From: JBGVSA01 sp041807905
Lineage (GTDB): Bacteria > Pseudomonadota > Gammaproteobacteria > Burkholderiales > Rhodocyclaceae
Length of the DNA stretch: 56,320 nt
Assembly: GCF_041807905.1 (NCBI RefSeq)
Contig: NZ_JBGVSA010000025.1
Location: 1-56,320 of the forward strand
Direction: 5' to 3'
This document shows positions 35,541 through 44,989 of the stretch, piece after piece. The number at the start of each line of letters is the position of its first letter. Position 1 is the stretch's first letter. The translations under genes were made by a program, and so were the position numbers. The notes under the pieces were generated by a model. That model searched no databases. It was given only the letters and a program-made list of their open reading frames with translations, and was not told where the DNA came from.

Positions 35541-37883
35541 ATGAATGCACCCAACGCGAGACCGGGCGGCGAACTCGCGCAACGTCTGGCTTTCTTCAAG
35601 GGGCTGCAGGCGCTGACGACGCGCGTGCATGCGACGCACAGTCAGGAAGAACTGATCTTCGGCCTGACCGACGAAGTCTGCGCGCTGTTCGGTGCGAGGC
35701 GGATGCTGGTGTTCATGGCCGATCATGCGCAGAGCAGCCTGCGCGCCCGGGTGCGCGATGCGGGCATGGTGCGCGTGCTGCGCATCGCAATTGCACCGCG
35801 TGGTGTGGTGGGGCTGTGTGCGTTCGAGCGGCGCACGCTCAATTTGCCCAATGTCGGCAACCTCGCCGCCATGCAGTCGCTCGCCGACGATTGGGCGCCG
35901 GAAGACATCGGCGAGGACGGCCCGCAGCGGCAGGCGTTGGCCGCGCCGATCATCAACGGCGAAGACGACTCTCTCATCGGTGTCGTGCTGCTGGCCGACA
36001 GCGTGGATGACGAAGCCTTCACCAGCATCCATGAAGAAGGCCTGCAAGGCTTGGCTCGCACGTTTGCCGTCGCGTTGTCGCAACGCCAGCATGCCGACAT
36101 GCCGCTGCGCTCGCGCTACGACCAGCTCGTTGCGTGCGGGCGCCTGACGCAGGGCGATCTCGATGCGGCGGTGGCCATCGCGCGGCAACGCCGGCTGTCG
36201 GTGGAGCAGGTGCTGCGCGAAGGGTTTGCATGCACCGATGTCGAGCTTGGGGAGTCGATGGCGCGCTTCTACGAAGTGCCGTACGAGCCCTACCGCGCCG
36301 ACCGGGTTCGGCCGATCGATCTGCTGCGCAACATCAAGCGCGAGTACGCGAGCAAGAGTCTCTGGTTGCCGCTGGAAGAAAACGAGCAGGGTATCCAGAT
36401 CGTGGCCGTCGATCCGGAGCAGGTGGCCTCTTCGCGCGTGGCCCAGAACGTATTCCTTGATGCGCGCATCAACTATCGCGTGACGACACAACGCGAGTTT
36501 GCGCTGACGGTTGCACAGTTCTTCGACACCATGACCGACGATCTGGACGTGGGCGATCTGCTGTCGGAGATGGGCGAGGACGACGAGGGCTACAGCTCGG
36601 CGGACGATCTTTCCGCCGCCGCCGACAATGAACTCGTGAAGCTCGTCAATCGCGTCATCATCGATGCGCATCGGCAGGGCGTGTCCGACATTCACATCGA
36701 GCCGCGACCCGGCAAGGAAAAGACGCTCATCCGCTTTCGCAAGGACGGCGTGCTGACGCCGTACATTGAAGTGCCCGCCAGCTATCGCAACGCGCTGGTG
36801 GCGCGCATCAAGATCATGTGCGACCTCGATATCGCCGAGCGACGCAAACCGCAGGACGGCAAGATCCGCTTTCGCAAGTACGGCCCGCTGGACATCGAAT
36901 TGCGCGTCGCCACTGTGCCCACCTCTGGTGGCGCCGAGGATGTCGTGATGCGCCTGCTCTCTGGCGGCGAGCCTATCGCGCTGGACGATCTGGCGCTGTC
37001 GCCGCACAACCTTGCGCGTTTGAAGGAGACCATCAGCAAGCCTTACGGCATCTTCTTCGTGTGCGGTCCGACCGGCTCCGGCAAGACGACCACGCTGCAC
37101 TCGGTGCTCAAGGCACTCAATACACCCGAGACCAAGATATGGACCGCCGAGGACCCGGTGGAAATCACGCAACGCGGCTTGCGGCAAGTGCAGGTCAATC
37201 GCAAGGCGGGCCTGACTTTTGCGACCGTCATGCGTTCGTTCCTGCGAGCGGACCCGGACATCATCATGGTCGGCGAAATGCGTGACAGCGAAACGGTCGC
37301 GATCGGCATCGAAGCATCGCTCACCGGCCACCTCGTGTTATCCACGTTGCATACGAACAGTGCGCCGGAATCCGTAGTGCGCCTGCTCGACATGGGCATG
37401 GACCCGTTCAATTTCGCCGATGCGCTGCTGGGCGTACTGGCGCAACGGCTCGCCAGGCGGCTCTGCAAGAATTGCTGCCAGGCTTATGCGCCATCGCCCG
37501 AAGAGATCGACGCACTGCTGTCGGAATATTGCGAAGACCTGCGCAAGACGGAAGCGTTTGCCCGCGACCCCGACGCCGCGCGCACCCACATCCTGCATGC
37601 ATGGCGCGCGCAGTTCGCCGACGCGTCAGGCAACTTTGTGCTGCATCGTGCCAAGGGTTGTCCCGAATGCAGCAACTCCGGTTACCGTGGTCGCATTGCG
37701 TTGCATGAACTGATGGTCGGCACGGAAGAGGCCAAGCGCCGCATCCAGACGCGCGCGCCGGTGGCGGATCTCTTCGCCACTGCATTGCGTGATGGCATGC
37801 GAACGTTGCGCCAGGACGGCATCGAGAAAGTGCTCGCCGGCCACACCGACATGGCGCAAGTACGAAAGGTCTGCCTGCGATAG
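35541..37883 (+). CDS. GspE/PilB-type secretion ATPase with N-terminal GAF domain
   Basis: A 780-residue hexameric-type AAA-like traffic ATPase of the type II secretion/type IV pilus family. Residues about 15-175 form a GAF domain, about 190-300 a GspE N-terminal domain, and about 370-700 the ATPase. The Walker A motif is GPTGSGKTTT (Gly509-Lys515-Thr516). The Asp box is AEDPVEIT, Walker B IIMVGEMRDSET, and the His box LTGHLVLSTLHTNS. The zinc-binding cysteines are Cys642, Cys645, Cys707 and Cys710. GAF domains are rare on such ATPases and suggest control by a small ligand. No pilin, secretin or platform gene is in the window, so it is an orphan motor. The adjacent phosphodiesterase-like gene hints at a cyclic nucleotide. 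Confidence 0.88.
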   Translation: MNAPNARPGGELAQRLAFFKGLQALTTRVHATHSQEELIFGLTDEVCALFGARRMLVFMADHAQSSLRARVRDAGMVRVLRIAIAPRGVVGLCAFERRTLNLPNVGNLAAMQSLADDWAPEDIGEDGPQRQALAAPIINGEDDSLIGVVLLADSVDDEAFTSIHEEGLQGLARTFAVALSQRQHADMPLRSRYDQLVACGRLTQGDLDAAVAIARQRRLSVEQVLREGFACTDVELGESMARFYEVPYEPYRADRVRPIDLLRNIKREYASKSLWLPLEENEQGIQIVAVDPEQVASSRVAQNVFLDARINYRVTTQREFALTVAQFFDTMTDDLDVGDLLSEMGEDDEGYSSADDLSAAADNELVKLVNRVIIDAHRQGVSDIHIEPRPGKEKTLIRFRKDGVLTPYIEVPASYRNALVARIKIMCDLDIAERRKPQDGKIRFRKYGPLDIELRVATVPTSGGAEDVVMRLLSGGEPIALDDLALSPHNLARLKETISKPYGIFFVCGPTGSGKTTTLHSVLKALNTPETKIWTAEDPVEITQRGLRQVQVNRKAGLTFATVMRSFLRADPDIIMVGEMRDSETVAIGIEASLTGHLVLSTLHTNSAPESVVRLLDMGMDPFNFADALLGVLAQRLARRLCKNCCQAYAPSPEEIDALLSEYCEDLRKTEAFARDPDAARTHILHAWRAQFADASGNFVLHRAKGCPECSNSGYRGRIALHELMVGTEEAKRRIQTRAPVADLFATALRDGMRTLRQDGIEKVLAGHTDMAQVRKVCLR

Positions 37884-38022
37884 TGCGTTGCGGTTTGCGC
37901 ATGCGCTGTCGCAAGCCGGCATGAAGGTGACACGAATTAACTTGTGGCTGCGCGGGTCCTTGGCTATCTCATCAGAATGTCGCGGGAGCGACGCCGCAGC
38001 CCTGGTTCGAAGGAGAGTCGTC

Positions 38023-38610
38023 ATGGCGCAAGCAACTCCGGTATCAAACGATAGTGCTCGGTCGGTGAGCGGGGTAGAATCCGCCATCGGCCGCAAGGCA
38101 CGACCGGCTCCGGGCGAAGTTGCACCCATGTTCTCGCTTCCCGACGCCGACATGGAAGCGTTCGACCTTGCCGAGGTGACGCGATCCCATATTGTCGTGC
38201 TGTACTTTTACCCCCGCGACAGCATGCCTTCGAGCCTGCGGCAGGCCATCGAGTTTTCGGATGCCGGCGAAATCTTCGAGCAATGCTCTGCCATACCGGT
38301 GGGCGTGAGCCTCGACGACTGCCTGGTGCACGGCGAATTCTGTGATCGGCATGGCCTGGGTGTCACGCTGCTGTCGGATCCCGACGCATCGGTCTGCCGC
38401 CTCTATGGTGTGTGGCAGGAGCGTGAAGTAGGCGGCACGATCAAGCCCGATGTGCAACGCGCAATCTTCATCATCGGTCGCGATGGATTCATCCATCACA
38501 CGTTCGAAGACTGGAGCCAGTCGTCGCACACGGATGAAATACTCGGACTCATACAAGAACTCGCTAGGAGCAGAAATGGAAATCGTCAAGAACACCGTCG
38601 TCACGCTTGA
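38023..38610 (+). CDS. Peroxiredoxin-fold (Bcp-like) protein lacking the peroxidatic cysteine
   Basis: A 195-residue thioredoxin-fold protein similar in layout to Bcp/PrxQ peroxiredoxins: APMFSLPD at the start of the fold, then VVLYFYPRD. Where active enzymes have TPGCT, this one reads SMPSSL, so Ser71 takes the place of the peroxide-reacting cysteine. No cysteine sits five residues later either. Remaining cysteines (in EQCSA, DDCLVHGEFCD, SVCRLYG) do not match the usual resolving position. It is probably catalytically dead or repurposed. AAGGAG at 38010-38015 fixes the start. Its last 35 bases overlap the slyD start in another frame. The preceding gap of 139 bp holds nothing else visible. 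Confidence 0.8.
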   Translation: MAQATPVSNDSARSVSGVESAIGRKARPAPGEVAPMFSLPDADMEAFDLAEVTRSHIVVLYFYPRDSMPSSLRQAIEFSDAGEIFEQCSAIPVGVSLDDCLVHGEFCDRHGLGVTLLSDPDASVCRLYGVWQEREVGGTIKPDVQRAIFIIGRDGFIHHTFEDWSQSSHTDEILGLIQELARSRNGNRQEHRRHA

Positions 38611-39058
38611 CTACAAGGTGCGCGACCCGGACGGCAACATCGTCGACAACGGCGAACAGCCGCTGGTGTACCTGCACGGAGGCTACGACGGCATCTTCCC
38701 GCTGCTCGAAGAAACCCTGCATGGCAAGAACAAGGGCGAAACCCTGCAGGTCAAGCTGCAACCGGATGATGCCTTCGGTGAATACGACGAAAGCCTCGTG
38801 CATATCGAAGACGCCAGCCTCTTCCCCGACAACGTCGAAGTCGGCATGGCTTTCGAGCGCGTGGGCGACGACGGCGAAGACGACATGCTCTACCGCATCA
38901 CCGATGTGGCAGACGGCAAGGTCGTGGTCGACGGCAATCATCCGCTGGCCGGCACCGCGCTGGTGTTCGACATCACCATCGCCGACGTGCGTCCCGCCTC
39001 GCAGGAAGAAATCACCCATGGCCACGTTCATGGTCCGCACGGCCATCACCATCATTGA
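38576..39058 (+). CDS. slyD: FKBP-type peptidyl-prolyl isomerase SlyD
   Basis: A 160-residue cytoplasmic prolyl isomerase, chaperone and metallochaperone. The FKBP fold (residues 1-70 and 130-150) opens KNTVVTLDYKVRDPDG and is interrupted by the insert-in-flap chaperone domain. It ends in a histidine-rich tail (HGHVHGPHGHHHH) that binds nickel or zinc, as in E. coli SlyD but shorter. GGAG just upstream supports the ATG at 38576, which lies within the end of the peroxiredoxin-like gene. The overlap suggests coupled translation. Confidence 0.95.
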   Translation: MEIVKNTVVTLDYKVRDPDGNIVDNGEQPLVYLHGGYDGIFPLLEETLHGKNKGETLQVKLQPDDAFGEYDESLVHIEDASLFPDNVEVGMAFERVGDDGEDDMLYRITDVADGKVVVDGNHPLAGTALVFDITIADVRPASQEEITHGHVHGPHGHHHH

Positions 39059-39144
39059 TTGATGTGTTTCGCGCCGCATGCAGTACGCAATATGCGTGTG
39101 GCGCGGATGGCAGAATGGCTTTGCGCAGAACCACTCAAAATGAT

Positions 39145-39173
39145 TTGACGTAATCGAGAGGCTCTACTAGAAT
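39145..39173 (+). promoter_or_regulatory. Promoter of the tRNA operon
   Basis: TTGACG (39145-39150), exactly 17 bp, TAGAAT (39168-39173). Transcription should begin only a few bases before tRNA-Pro at 39184. Confidence 0.85.
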
Positions 39174-39183
39174 TCTGCCTCCT

Positions 39184-39260
39184 CGGGGTGTAGCGCAGCC
39201 CGGTAGCGCGCTTGCTTTGGGAGCAAGATGTCGGGGGTTCGAATCCCTCCACCCCGACCA
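39184..39260 (+). tRNA. tRNA-Pro (anticodon TGG)
   Basis: A 77-nt cloverleaf. Acceptor CGGGGTG pairs with CACCCCG (39250-39256). The anticodon stem is CTTGC/GCAAG around TGG at 39218-39220. The T-loop is GTTCGAATC and the 3' CCA is encoded. First of three tRNAs in one transcript. Confidence 0.97.
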
Positions 39261-39313
39261 GAATGCACTGGTGGAAGTGATTTAATTCCGAAGACCGGTC
39301 CGGCATAAGAGAT

Positions 39314-39390
39314 CTGCCCGTAGCTCAACTGGATAGAGCAACGGCCTTCTAAGCCGTAGGTTACAGGTTCGATTCCTGTCGGGCAGGCCA
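39314..39390 (+). tRNA. tRNA-Arg (anticodon TCT)
   Basis: Acceptor CTGCCCG (39314-39320) pairs with CGGGCAG (39380-39386), discriminator G, encoded CCA. The anticodon stem is ACGGC/GCCGT with TCT in the loop. It reads AGA (and AGG by wobble), rare codons in a GC-rich genome. Confidence 0.97.
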
Positions 39391-39438
39391 GCGCAGTAAA
39401 GTTTTTCCCTGCAAGCATTCGCGCTTGCAGTCAGAAGT

Positions 39439-39515
39439 GGCGACGGTAGCTCAGTTGGTAGAGTCCTGGATTGTGATTCCAGTTGTCGCGGGTTCGAGTC
39501 CCGTCCGTCGCCCCA
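39439..39515 (+). tRNA. tRNA-His (anticodon GTG)
   Basis: The extra G-1 (39439) opposite C73 (39512) is the histidine identity element. Acceptor GCGACGG pairs with CCGTCGC. The anticodon stem is CTGGA/TCCAG with GTG. CCA is encoded at 39513-39515. A T-rich tail without a clear hairpin follows. Confidence 0.97.
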
Positions 39516-39665
39516 TCCCTTCTTTCCTGTTTTGCCCTTCAGTCGTTTGAACTTGGCGCGCCGCGCGTGAGTGTGATCATGCACTCAGTGGTATTCGTGC
39601 GCGTGCGGATCCGTCGACGGCTACTGCAATCGGTATGGTATTGCCTGTGCCGGAGCGGTGAGGAC

Positions 39666-39953
39666 TCAGACTTCGGATGCCAGGATGTCGACCTTCAGGT
39701 CGTTATCCTTGGCGAAGTTGAGCAGGAACTTGTACGCCAGCGGTTCGATGAATTGGAGCTGCCCATCAACCATGACGCATTTTTCGCCGGTGAGCGTACA
39801 GCCGGGGCGCACGTAGGGAGAGAACTTCATTTTCCGGTCTGTCCCGAAGGCAGACATGATGCCGCACAGCCGGTCGGCCCAATCGCTCGGGCGAAAGCGT
39901 TGCCCGTCACGAGTCTGGCCGACGATGATAAAGCTGGTGGCAGGGGCGGACAT
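39666..39953 (-). CDS. DUF3579 family protein
   Basis: A 95-residue soluble protein typical of betaproteobacteria, often found near argF. It begins MSAPATSFIIVGQTRDGQRF and contains FRPSDWADRLCG and VDGQLQFIEPLAYKFLLNFA. I know of no established function. The ribosome site is weak. It diverges from argF, leaving 40 to 289 as a shared upstream region. Confidence 0.85.
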   Translation of the reverse strand: MSAPATSFIIVGQTRDGQRFRPSDWADRLCGIMSAFGTDRKMKFSPYVRPGCTLTGEKCVMVDGQLQFIEPLAYKFLLNFAKDNDLKVDILASEV

Positions 39954-40167
39954 TAAGCCTGTGCGCGCGAAGTCTGTTGGAAGGTGGTGTCCGGGGCGGT
40001 GTTGATCGTTCGGAGGAGAGCGAACGGCGCCGGACGTGCCCAGCGATCTTGTGCCGCTTGAGCAGGACGCAGTCTACCAGAAAAGACCGTCTTGACGAGT
40101 TTGTGCTGCGGCGCAAAACCTTTGCAGGAAGGCATCGGGCGCCGGTGGGGTGGCCGGAGTTTTCTGC

Positions 40168-40210
40168 TACAATTCGTTACTTGGTTGACGGCGGCTTCTA
40201 TTGCCGCCGT
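40168..40210 (+). promoter_or_regulatory. argF promoter -10 and leader hairpin
   Basis: TACAAT (40168-40173) is a good -10 box, with no good -35. Just after the expected start is an 8-bp hairpin, ACGGCGGC (40188-40195) with GCCGCCGT (40203-40210), followed by TGTGTTTTG. It could be a 5' stabilising stem, a weak attenuator, or the end of an upstream transcript. Confidence 0.45.
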
Positions 40211-40288
40211 TGTGTTTTGTAGCGTCAGTGAAAGGCCAAGGCGGCTGCTCACGGCCGCATGGGCCGGACAGTCGCGACAGACCACATC

Positions 40289-41236
40289 ATGAAAACGCCC
40301 AAGCATTATCTCCAGTTCAACGATCTGACCCGCGACGAATACGCCTATCTGTTCGAGCGTGCGGCCACGATCAAGCGCAAGTTCAAGAATTACGAAACGC
40401 ATCACCCGCTGTTCGACCGCACGCTGGTCATGATTTTCGAGAAAGCCAGCACGCGTACGCGACTGTCGTTCGAAGCCGGCATGCAACAACTGGGCGGGTC
40501 AGCGATCTACCTGAACACGCGCGACTCGCAACTGGGGCGCGGCGAACCGGTGGAAGACGCCGCGCAGGTCATCTCGCGCATGTCCGACGCGGTAATGATC
40601 CGTACCTTCGAGCAATCGATCATCGAGCGCTTTGCGGCCAACTCGCGTGTGCCTGTGATCAACGGGCTGACCAACGAATACCACCCCTGCCAGATCATGG
40701 CCGACATCTTTACCTTCATCGAGCATCACGGCTCGATCGCGGGCAAGACGGTGGCCTGGATCGGCGACTCCAACAACGTCTGCAACACCTGGCTGCAGGC
40801 AGCCGAAGTGCTCGATTTCAACGTGCACGTGGCCACGCCGCCCGGGTATGAGGTCGAAGCCGACCGCGCCAACCTCTACGGCACGGATCACTTCGAGCAA
40901 TTCGCCGACCCGATGGAAGCCGCCAAGGGTGCGGACATCATCACTACTGACGTCTGGACCTCGATGGGCTTTGAAGCCGAAAACGAAGAACGCATGCGCG
41001 ACTTCGCGGACTTCCAGGTTGACGGCGACATGATGCGCGTAGCTGCACCTGGCGCGCTCTTCATGCACTGTCTGCCGGCACATCGCGGCGAAGAAGTCAC
41101 CGCCGAAGTCATCGACGGGCCGCAAAGCGTGGTGTGGGAAGAAGCCGAAAATCGCCTGCATGCACAGAAGGCCCTGCTTGAGTACCTGGTGCTCGGGCGG
41201 CTGGATGCTGCGGAACGCATGCCGATCGCCGACTGA
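40289..41236 (+). CDS. argF: Ornithine carbamoyltransferase
   Basis: Makes citrulline from ornithine and carbamoyl phosphate in arginine synthesis. It has 315 residues. The carbamoyl-phosphate motif STRTR is at 54-58, HPCQ at 132-135, and the ornithine motif HCLPAHRGEE with Cys261. The start is the ATG at 40289 (MKTPKHYLQFNDLT), though the ribosome site is weak and the frame is open 30 bases further up. argG lies 0.7 kb downstream, separated by a VOC-family gene and its own promoter. Confidence 0.97.
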   Translation: MKTPKHYLQFNDLTRDEYAYLFERAATIKRKFKNYETHHPLFDRTLVMIFEKASTRTRLSFEAGMQQLGGSAIYLNTRDSQLGRGEPVEDAAQVISRMSDAVMIRTFEQSIIERFAANSRVPVINGLTNEYHPCQIMADIFTFIEHHGSIAGKTVAWIGDSNNVCNTWLQAAEVLDFNVHVATPPGYEVEADRANLYGTDHFEQFADPMEAAKGADIITTDVWTSMGFEAENEERMRDFADFQVDGDMMRVAAPGALFMHCLPAHRGEEVTAEVIDGPQSVVWEEAENRLHAQKALLEYLVLGRLDAAERMPIAD

Positions 41237-41262
41237 CGATCCGTTTTTGCAAGGGGCGCATC

Positions 41263-41658
41263 GTGATCGACCACACTGGCGTCACCGTGACCGATGTGCC
41301 CCGCAGCATTGCTTTCTACGAGGCCGCACTGGCGCCGTTGGGTTACGCAGTGGTGCTGCGTTTTGGCGACAAGGCAGCCGGTTTCGGTGCAGTCCGCGAT
41401 GCGCAGCCGGGTTCTGATCCCGGTGGTGACTTCTGGGTTTCGCACGGCGTGCCGCAAACGCCACGCGTTCACGTCGCCTTCCGCGCCGCCAACCATGCAG
41501 AAGTCGACGCCTTCCACCGGACTGCGCTCGCCGCCGGTGGACGCGACAACGGTGCCCCAGGCATGCGCCCGCAATACCACCCCGGCTACTACGCCGCTTT
41601 TGTGCTCGATCCGGACGGGCACAACATCGAAGCCGTCTTTCACGGCTCAGAACCCTAG
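41263..41658 (+). CDS. VOC-family (glyoxalase/bleomycin-resistance fold) protein
   Basis: A 131-residue vicinal-oxygen-chelate fold protein. It starts at GTG 41263 after AAGGGG. It opens IDHTGVTVTDVPRSIAFYEAAL and closes with LDPDGHNIEAVFH. His3 or His4 region and the late Glu are the typical metal ligands. The substrate is unknown. It follows argF by 26 bp and is probably co-transcribed with it, though its role in arginine synthesis is not expected. Confidence 0.87.
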   Translation: MIDHTGVTVTDVPRSIAFYEAALAPLGYAVVLRFGDKAAGFGAVRDAQPGSDPGGDFWVSHGVPQTPRVHVAFRAANHAEVDAFHRTALAAGGRDNGAPGMRPQYHPGYYAAFVLDPDGHNIEAVFHGSEP

Positions 41659-41751
41659 GCGCGCCGCCGCCGTTGCATTCTCTTACCATTGATCGACGGC
41701 AACGCCGACGCTTGTCCCGCCATTGCAGCCACCTTGCCTGCATCAACGTAA

Positions 41752-41757
41752 TACAAT
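41752..41757 (+). promoter_or_regulatory. Candidate -10 box of argG
   Basis: TACAAT in an otherwise gene-free 259-base gap (41659-41917). A TTGCCT at 41734-41739 is too close (12 bp) to be a normal -35. The leader of about 150 bases to argG is GC-rich and shows no motif I can name. Confidence 0.4.
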
Positions 41758-41917
41758 AGCGGACTTCGGTCTGTAGCGTCCGGCACCGGGCGGGCGCTGT
41801 GCACGATCCCCTGCGCTGAACGGCAAGCCCACTGGGCAGGGTGACCCGACCCGGTCATGCAGAGTCGTCTTGGGCGCTTCGTTAGGCGACGGACCGCGAT
41901 CTGAAATCGAGGAAGAT

Positions 41918-43147
<1,230 letters not shown>

Positions 43148-43172
43148 AAACGCAAACCTGCCTGTACGATCC

Positions 43173-43203
43173 GAAAGCCCCGCCATGCGGGGCTTTCTCG
43201 TTT
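43173..43203 (+). terminator. Terminator of argG
   Basis: A 9-bp stem, GAAAGCCCC (43173-43181) with GGGGCTTTC (43189-43197), has a 7-nt loop; the T-tract (TCGTTT) is weak. Confidence 0.7.
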
Positions 43204-43317
43204 CCAGAACCGCGTTTGCGAGACAACCGCAGCAAGAACTCATGCCATACCTGGGCGGCCCGGTAGAAGCTTCGGTGACCCTGTTCAAAACGTACCTTTG
43301 ATGGAGCCGGTTTTCTG

Positions 43318-43926
43318 ATGCCCAATGGTCGCAGCGGGAATACTCAAAGGGCGCCGGAGCATGATGGCGCAGACGTGACGCCTGAACACATGCACCGCAT
43401 TCTCGTCAGCGCATGCCTGCTTGGACATCCCGTGCGCTATCACGGAAGAGGGGCGGCCCGGCTCGATACGATCCTCCTGCGCTGGATTGAGCAGGGGCGC
43501 GTCGTGGCGGTGTGCCCGGAAGTCGCCGGCGGATTGCCAACGCCACGCCCGCCGGCCGAGATCGAGCCTGGCGGCGATGGTTCGTCCGTGTGGCGCGGAG
43601 CGCATCGAGTCATTGACGCGACAGGACAGGACCTTACCGCACGATTCAAGGAAGGGGCTGATCATGCCGTCCGATTGGCGCGCGAGCATCACGTCGCGTT
43701 TGCCGTCCTCAAGGAGAGCAGCCCTTCATGCGGGGTCCTCAATATCCATGACGGGCATTTCAGCGGGCGCCGCGTCCTAGGGATGGGCGTCGTGGCGGCG
43801 CGCTTGGCGGCGTGCGGCGTCAAGATATTCAGCGATCTGCAGCTCGGAGCGGCCGAGCGCTGGCTGCTCGCGCTGCAGCGTGGAGACGATCCCTCTACCG
43901 CATGTCCGCCATCTGACGCGAAATAG
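43318..43926 (+). CDS. DUF523 protein, thiouracil desulfurase (TudS)-like
   Basis: A 202-residue DUF523 protein. Members studied as TudS remove sulfur from 2-thiouracil using a [4Fe-4S] cluster. The three conserved cysteines are present: Cys33 (SACLLG), Cys66 (VCPEVAGGLPTPRPP) and Cys138 (SSPSCGV). An alternative start at Met25 (43390) would remove a non-conserved tail of 24 residues; neither start has a good ribosome site. It may salvage thiolated bases or act on another thio compound. Confidence 0.85.
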   Translation: MPNGRSGNTQRAPEHDGADVTPEHMHRILVSACLLGHPVRYHGRGAARLDTILLRWIEQGRVVAVCPEVAGGLPTPRPPAEIEPGGDGSSVWRGAHRVIDATGQDLTARFKEGADHAVRLAREHHVAFAVLKESSPSCGVLNIHDGHFSGRRVLGMGVVAARLAACGVKIFSDLQLGAAERWLLALQRGDDPSTACPPSDAK

Positions 43927-44042
43927 TCCCTGCGGCGTATCGCGCCAGTTGTCTACGCGGACATGGCGACCGGTCTCAAAACGAGAGAGGGCTAATGATC
44001 GTGGCAGAATAATCCTTGTGATCAGAAAAATCGGGGTCGCAG

Positions 44043-44942
44043 TTGCCGCCTGAATCCAGCATTGCGTCATCGGTTGCAGTCCAGCGGCCGATGCGAGGTG
44101 TCATGTTGTGCGTGACCGCGCTTCTGATGTTCGCGTGCCTCGACTCGATCACCAAGCATCTCGTGGCCGTCTATCCAGCCGCTCTCGTCGGCTGGATGCG
44201 TTATGCGCTGCACCTGCTGATGATGTCGGCCCTGTTCGCTCCCCGCATGGGGCGGGCGTTATTCACTATGCGCCGGCCCGCGCTGGTGCTCATTCGCGGC
44301 GCCTGCCTGGCGCCAGTCACGCTTTTCATGGCGCTGGCCTTCCGTCATATGCCGCAGGCCGAAGCGACCGCCGTCCTGTTCGTGTCGCCGTTCCTCGTGG
44401 TGTTGCTCGCGCGGCCGATCCTGGGAGAGCGCATCGGCGCCGTACGCTGGATCGCGGTCGCGGCTGGTTTTGGCGGCATGTTGCTGGTCGTCCGCCCCGG
44501 GGCGCAACTTGATTGGCTGGGGGTCGGGCTGGTGCTGGCAGGAGCGGTCTGCTACGCCTTCTACCTGCTGCTCTCGCGCGTGCTCAGTGCCTCTGACGGC
44601 ACCATCAACATGTTGTTCTACACCGCGCTGCTGGGCACCTTCATCCTTGGCTTGTTCCTGCCCTGGTCATGGTCAGGGCCGAAGCCGACCGCGCTGGACG
44701 TGGCGTTCTTCGTCGGCATCGGCTTGCTCGGGTTCGTCGGACACTGGCTCTTCACGCTGGCGTTCCGCGACGCGCCAGCTTCTCTGCTGGCTCCGATCAG
44801 CTACGCACAACTCGGCTGGGCGACCTTGCTCGGCTGGCTGGTATTCGGGCAATTGCCCGACCATGTGGGCATGCTGGGGATTGCCATCATCATGGCCTCG
44901 GGCGTCGCGGTCGCCCTGTACGGCAGCAGGGGACGGGCGTAG
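44043..44942 (+). CDS. DMT-superfamily transporter (two EamA domains)
   Basis: A ten-helix membrane protein of about 299 residues with two EamA repeats, probably exporting a metabolite or taking up small solutes. The first helix is MLCVTALLMFACLDSITKHL-like, with the family's typical FRHMPQAEATAVLF in the first repeat and the matching FRDAPASLLAPISYAQLGWA in the second. The start is uncertain: TTG at 44043 has a GGGG upstream, while the ATG at 44091 (MRGVMLC) begins right at the first helix. The gap before it (43927-44042) is short and featureless. Confidence 0.85.
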   Translation: MPPESSIASSVAVQRPMRGVMLCVTALLMFACLDSITKHLVAVYPAALVGWMRYALHLLMMSALFAPRMGRALFTMRRPALVLIRGACLAPVTLFMALAFRHMPQAEATAVLFVSPFLVVLLARPILGERIGAVRWIAVAAGFGGMLLVVRPGAQLDWLGVGLVLAGAVCYAFYLLLSRVLSASDGTINMLFYTALLGTFILGLFLPWSWSGPKPTALDVAFFVGIGLLGFVGHWLFTLAFRDAPASLLAPISYAQLGWATLLGWLVFGQLPDHVGMLGIAIIMASGVAVALYGSRGRA

Positions 44943-44967
44943 CTGATTCGCATGCGCCCTGCGCGTG

Positions 44968-44973
44968 TAGAAT
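44968..44973 (+). promoter_or_regulatory. Candidate -10 box of nadC
   Basis: TAGAAT at 44968-44973, with only a poor -35. It would start transcription near 44980, leaving about ten bases before the first possible ATG at 44990. Confidence 0.45.
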
Positions 44974-44989
44974 CGTGCGCTCCCCCAGC

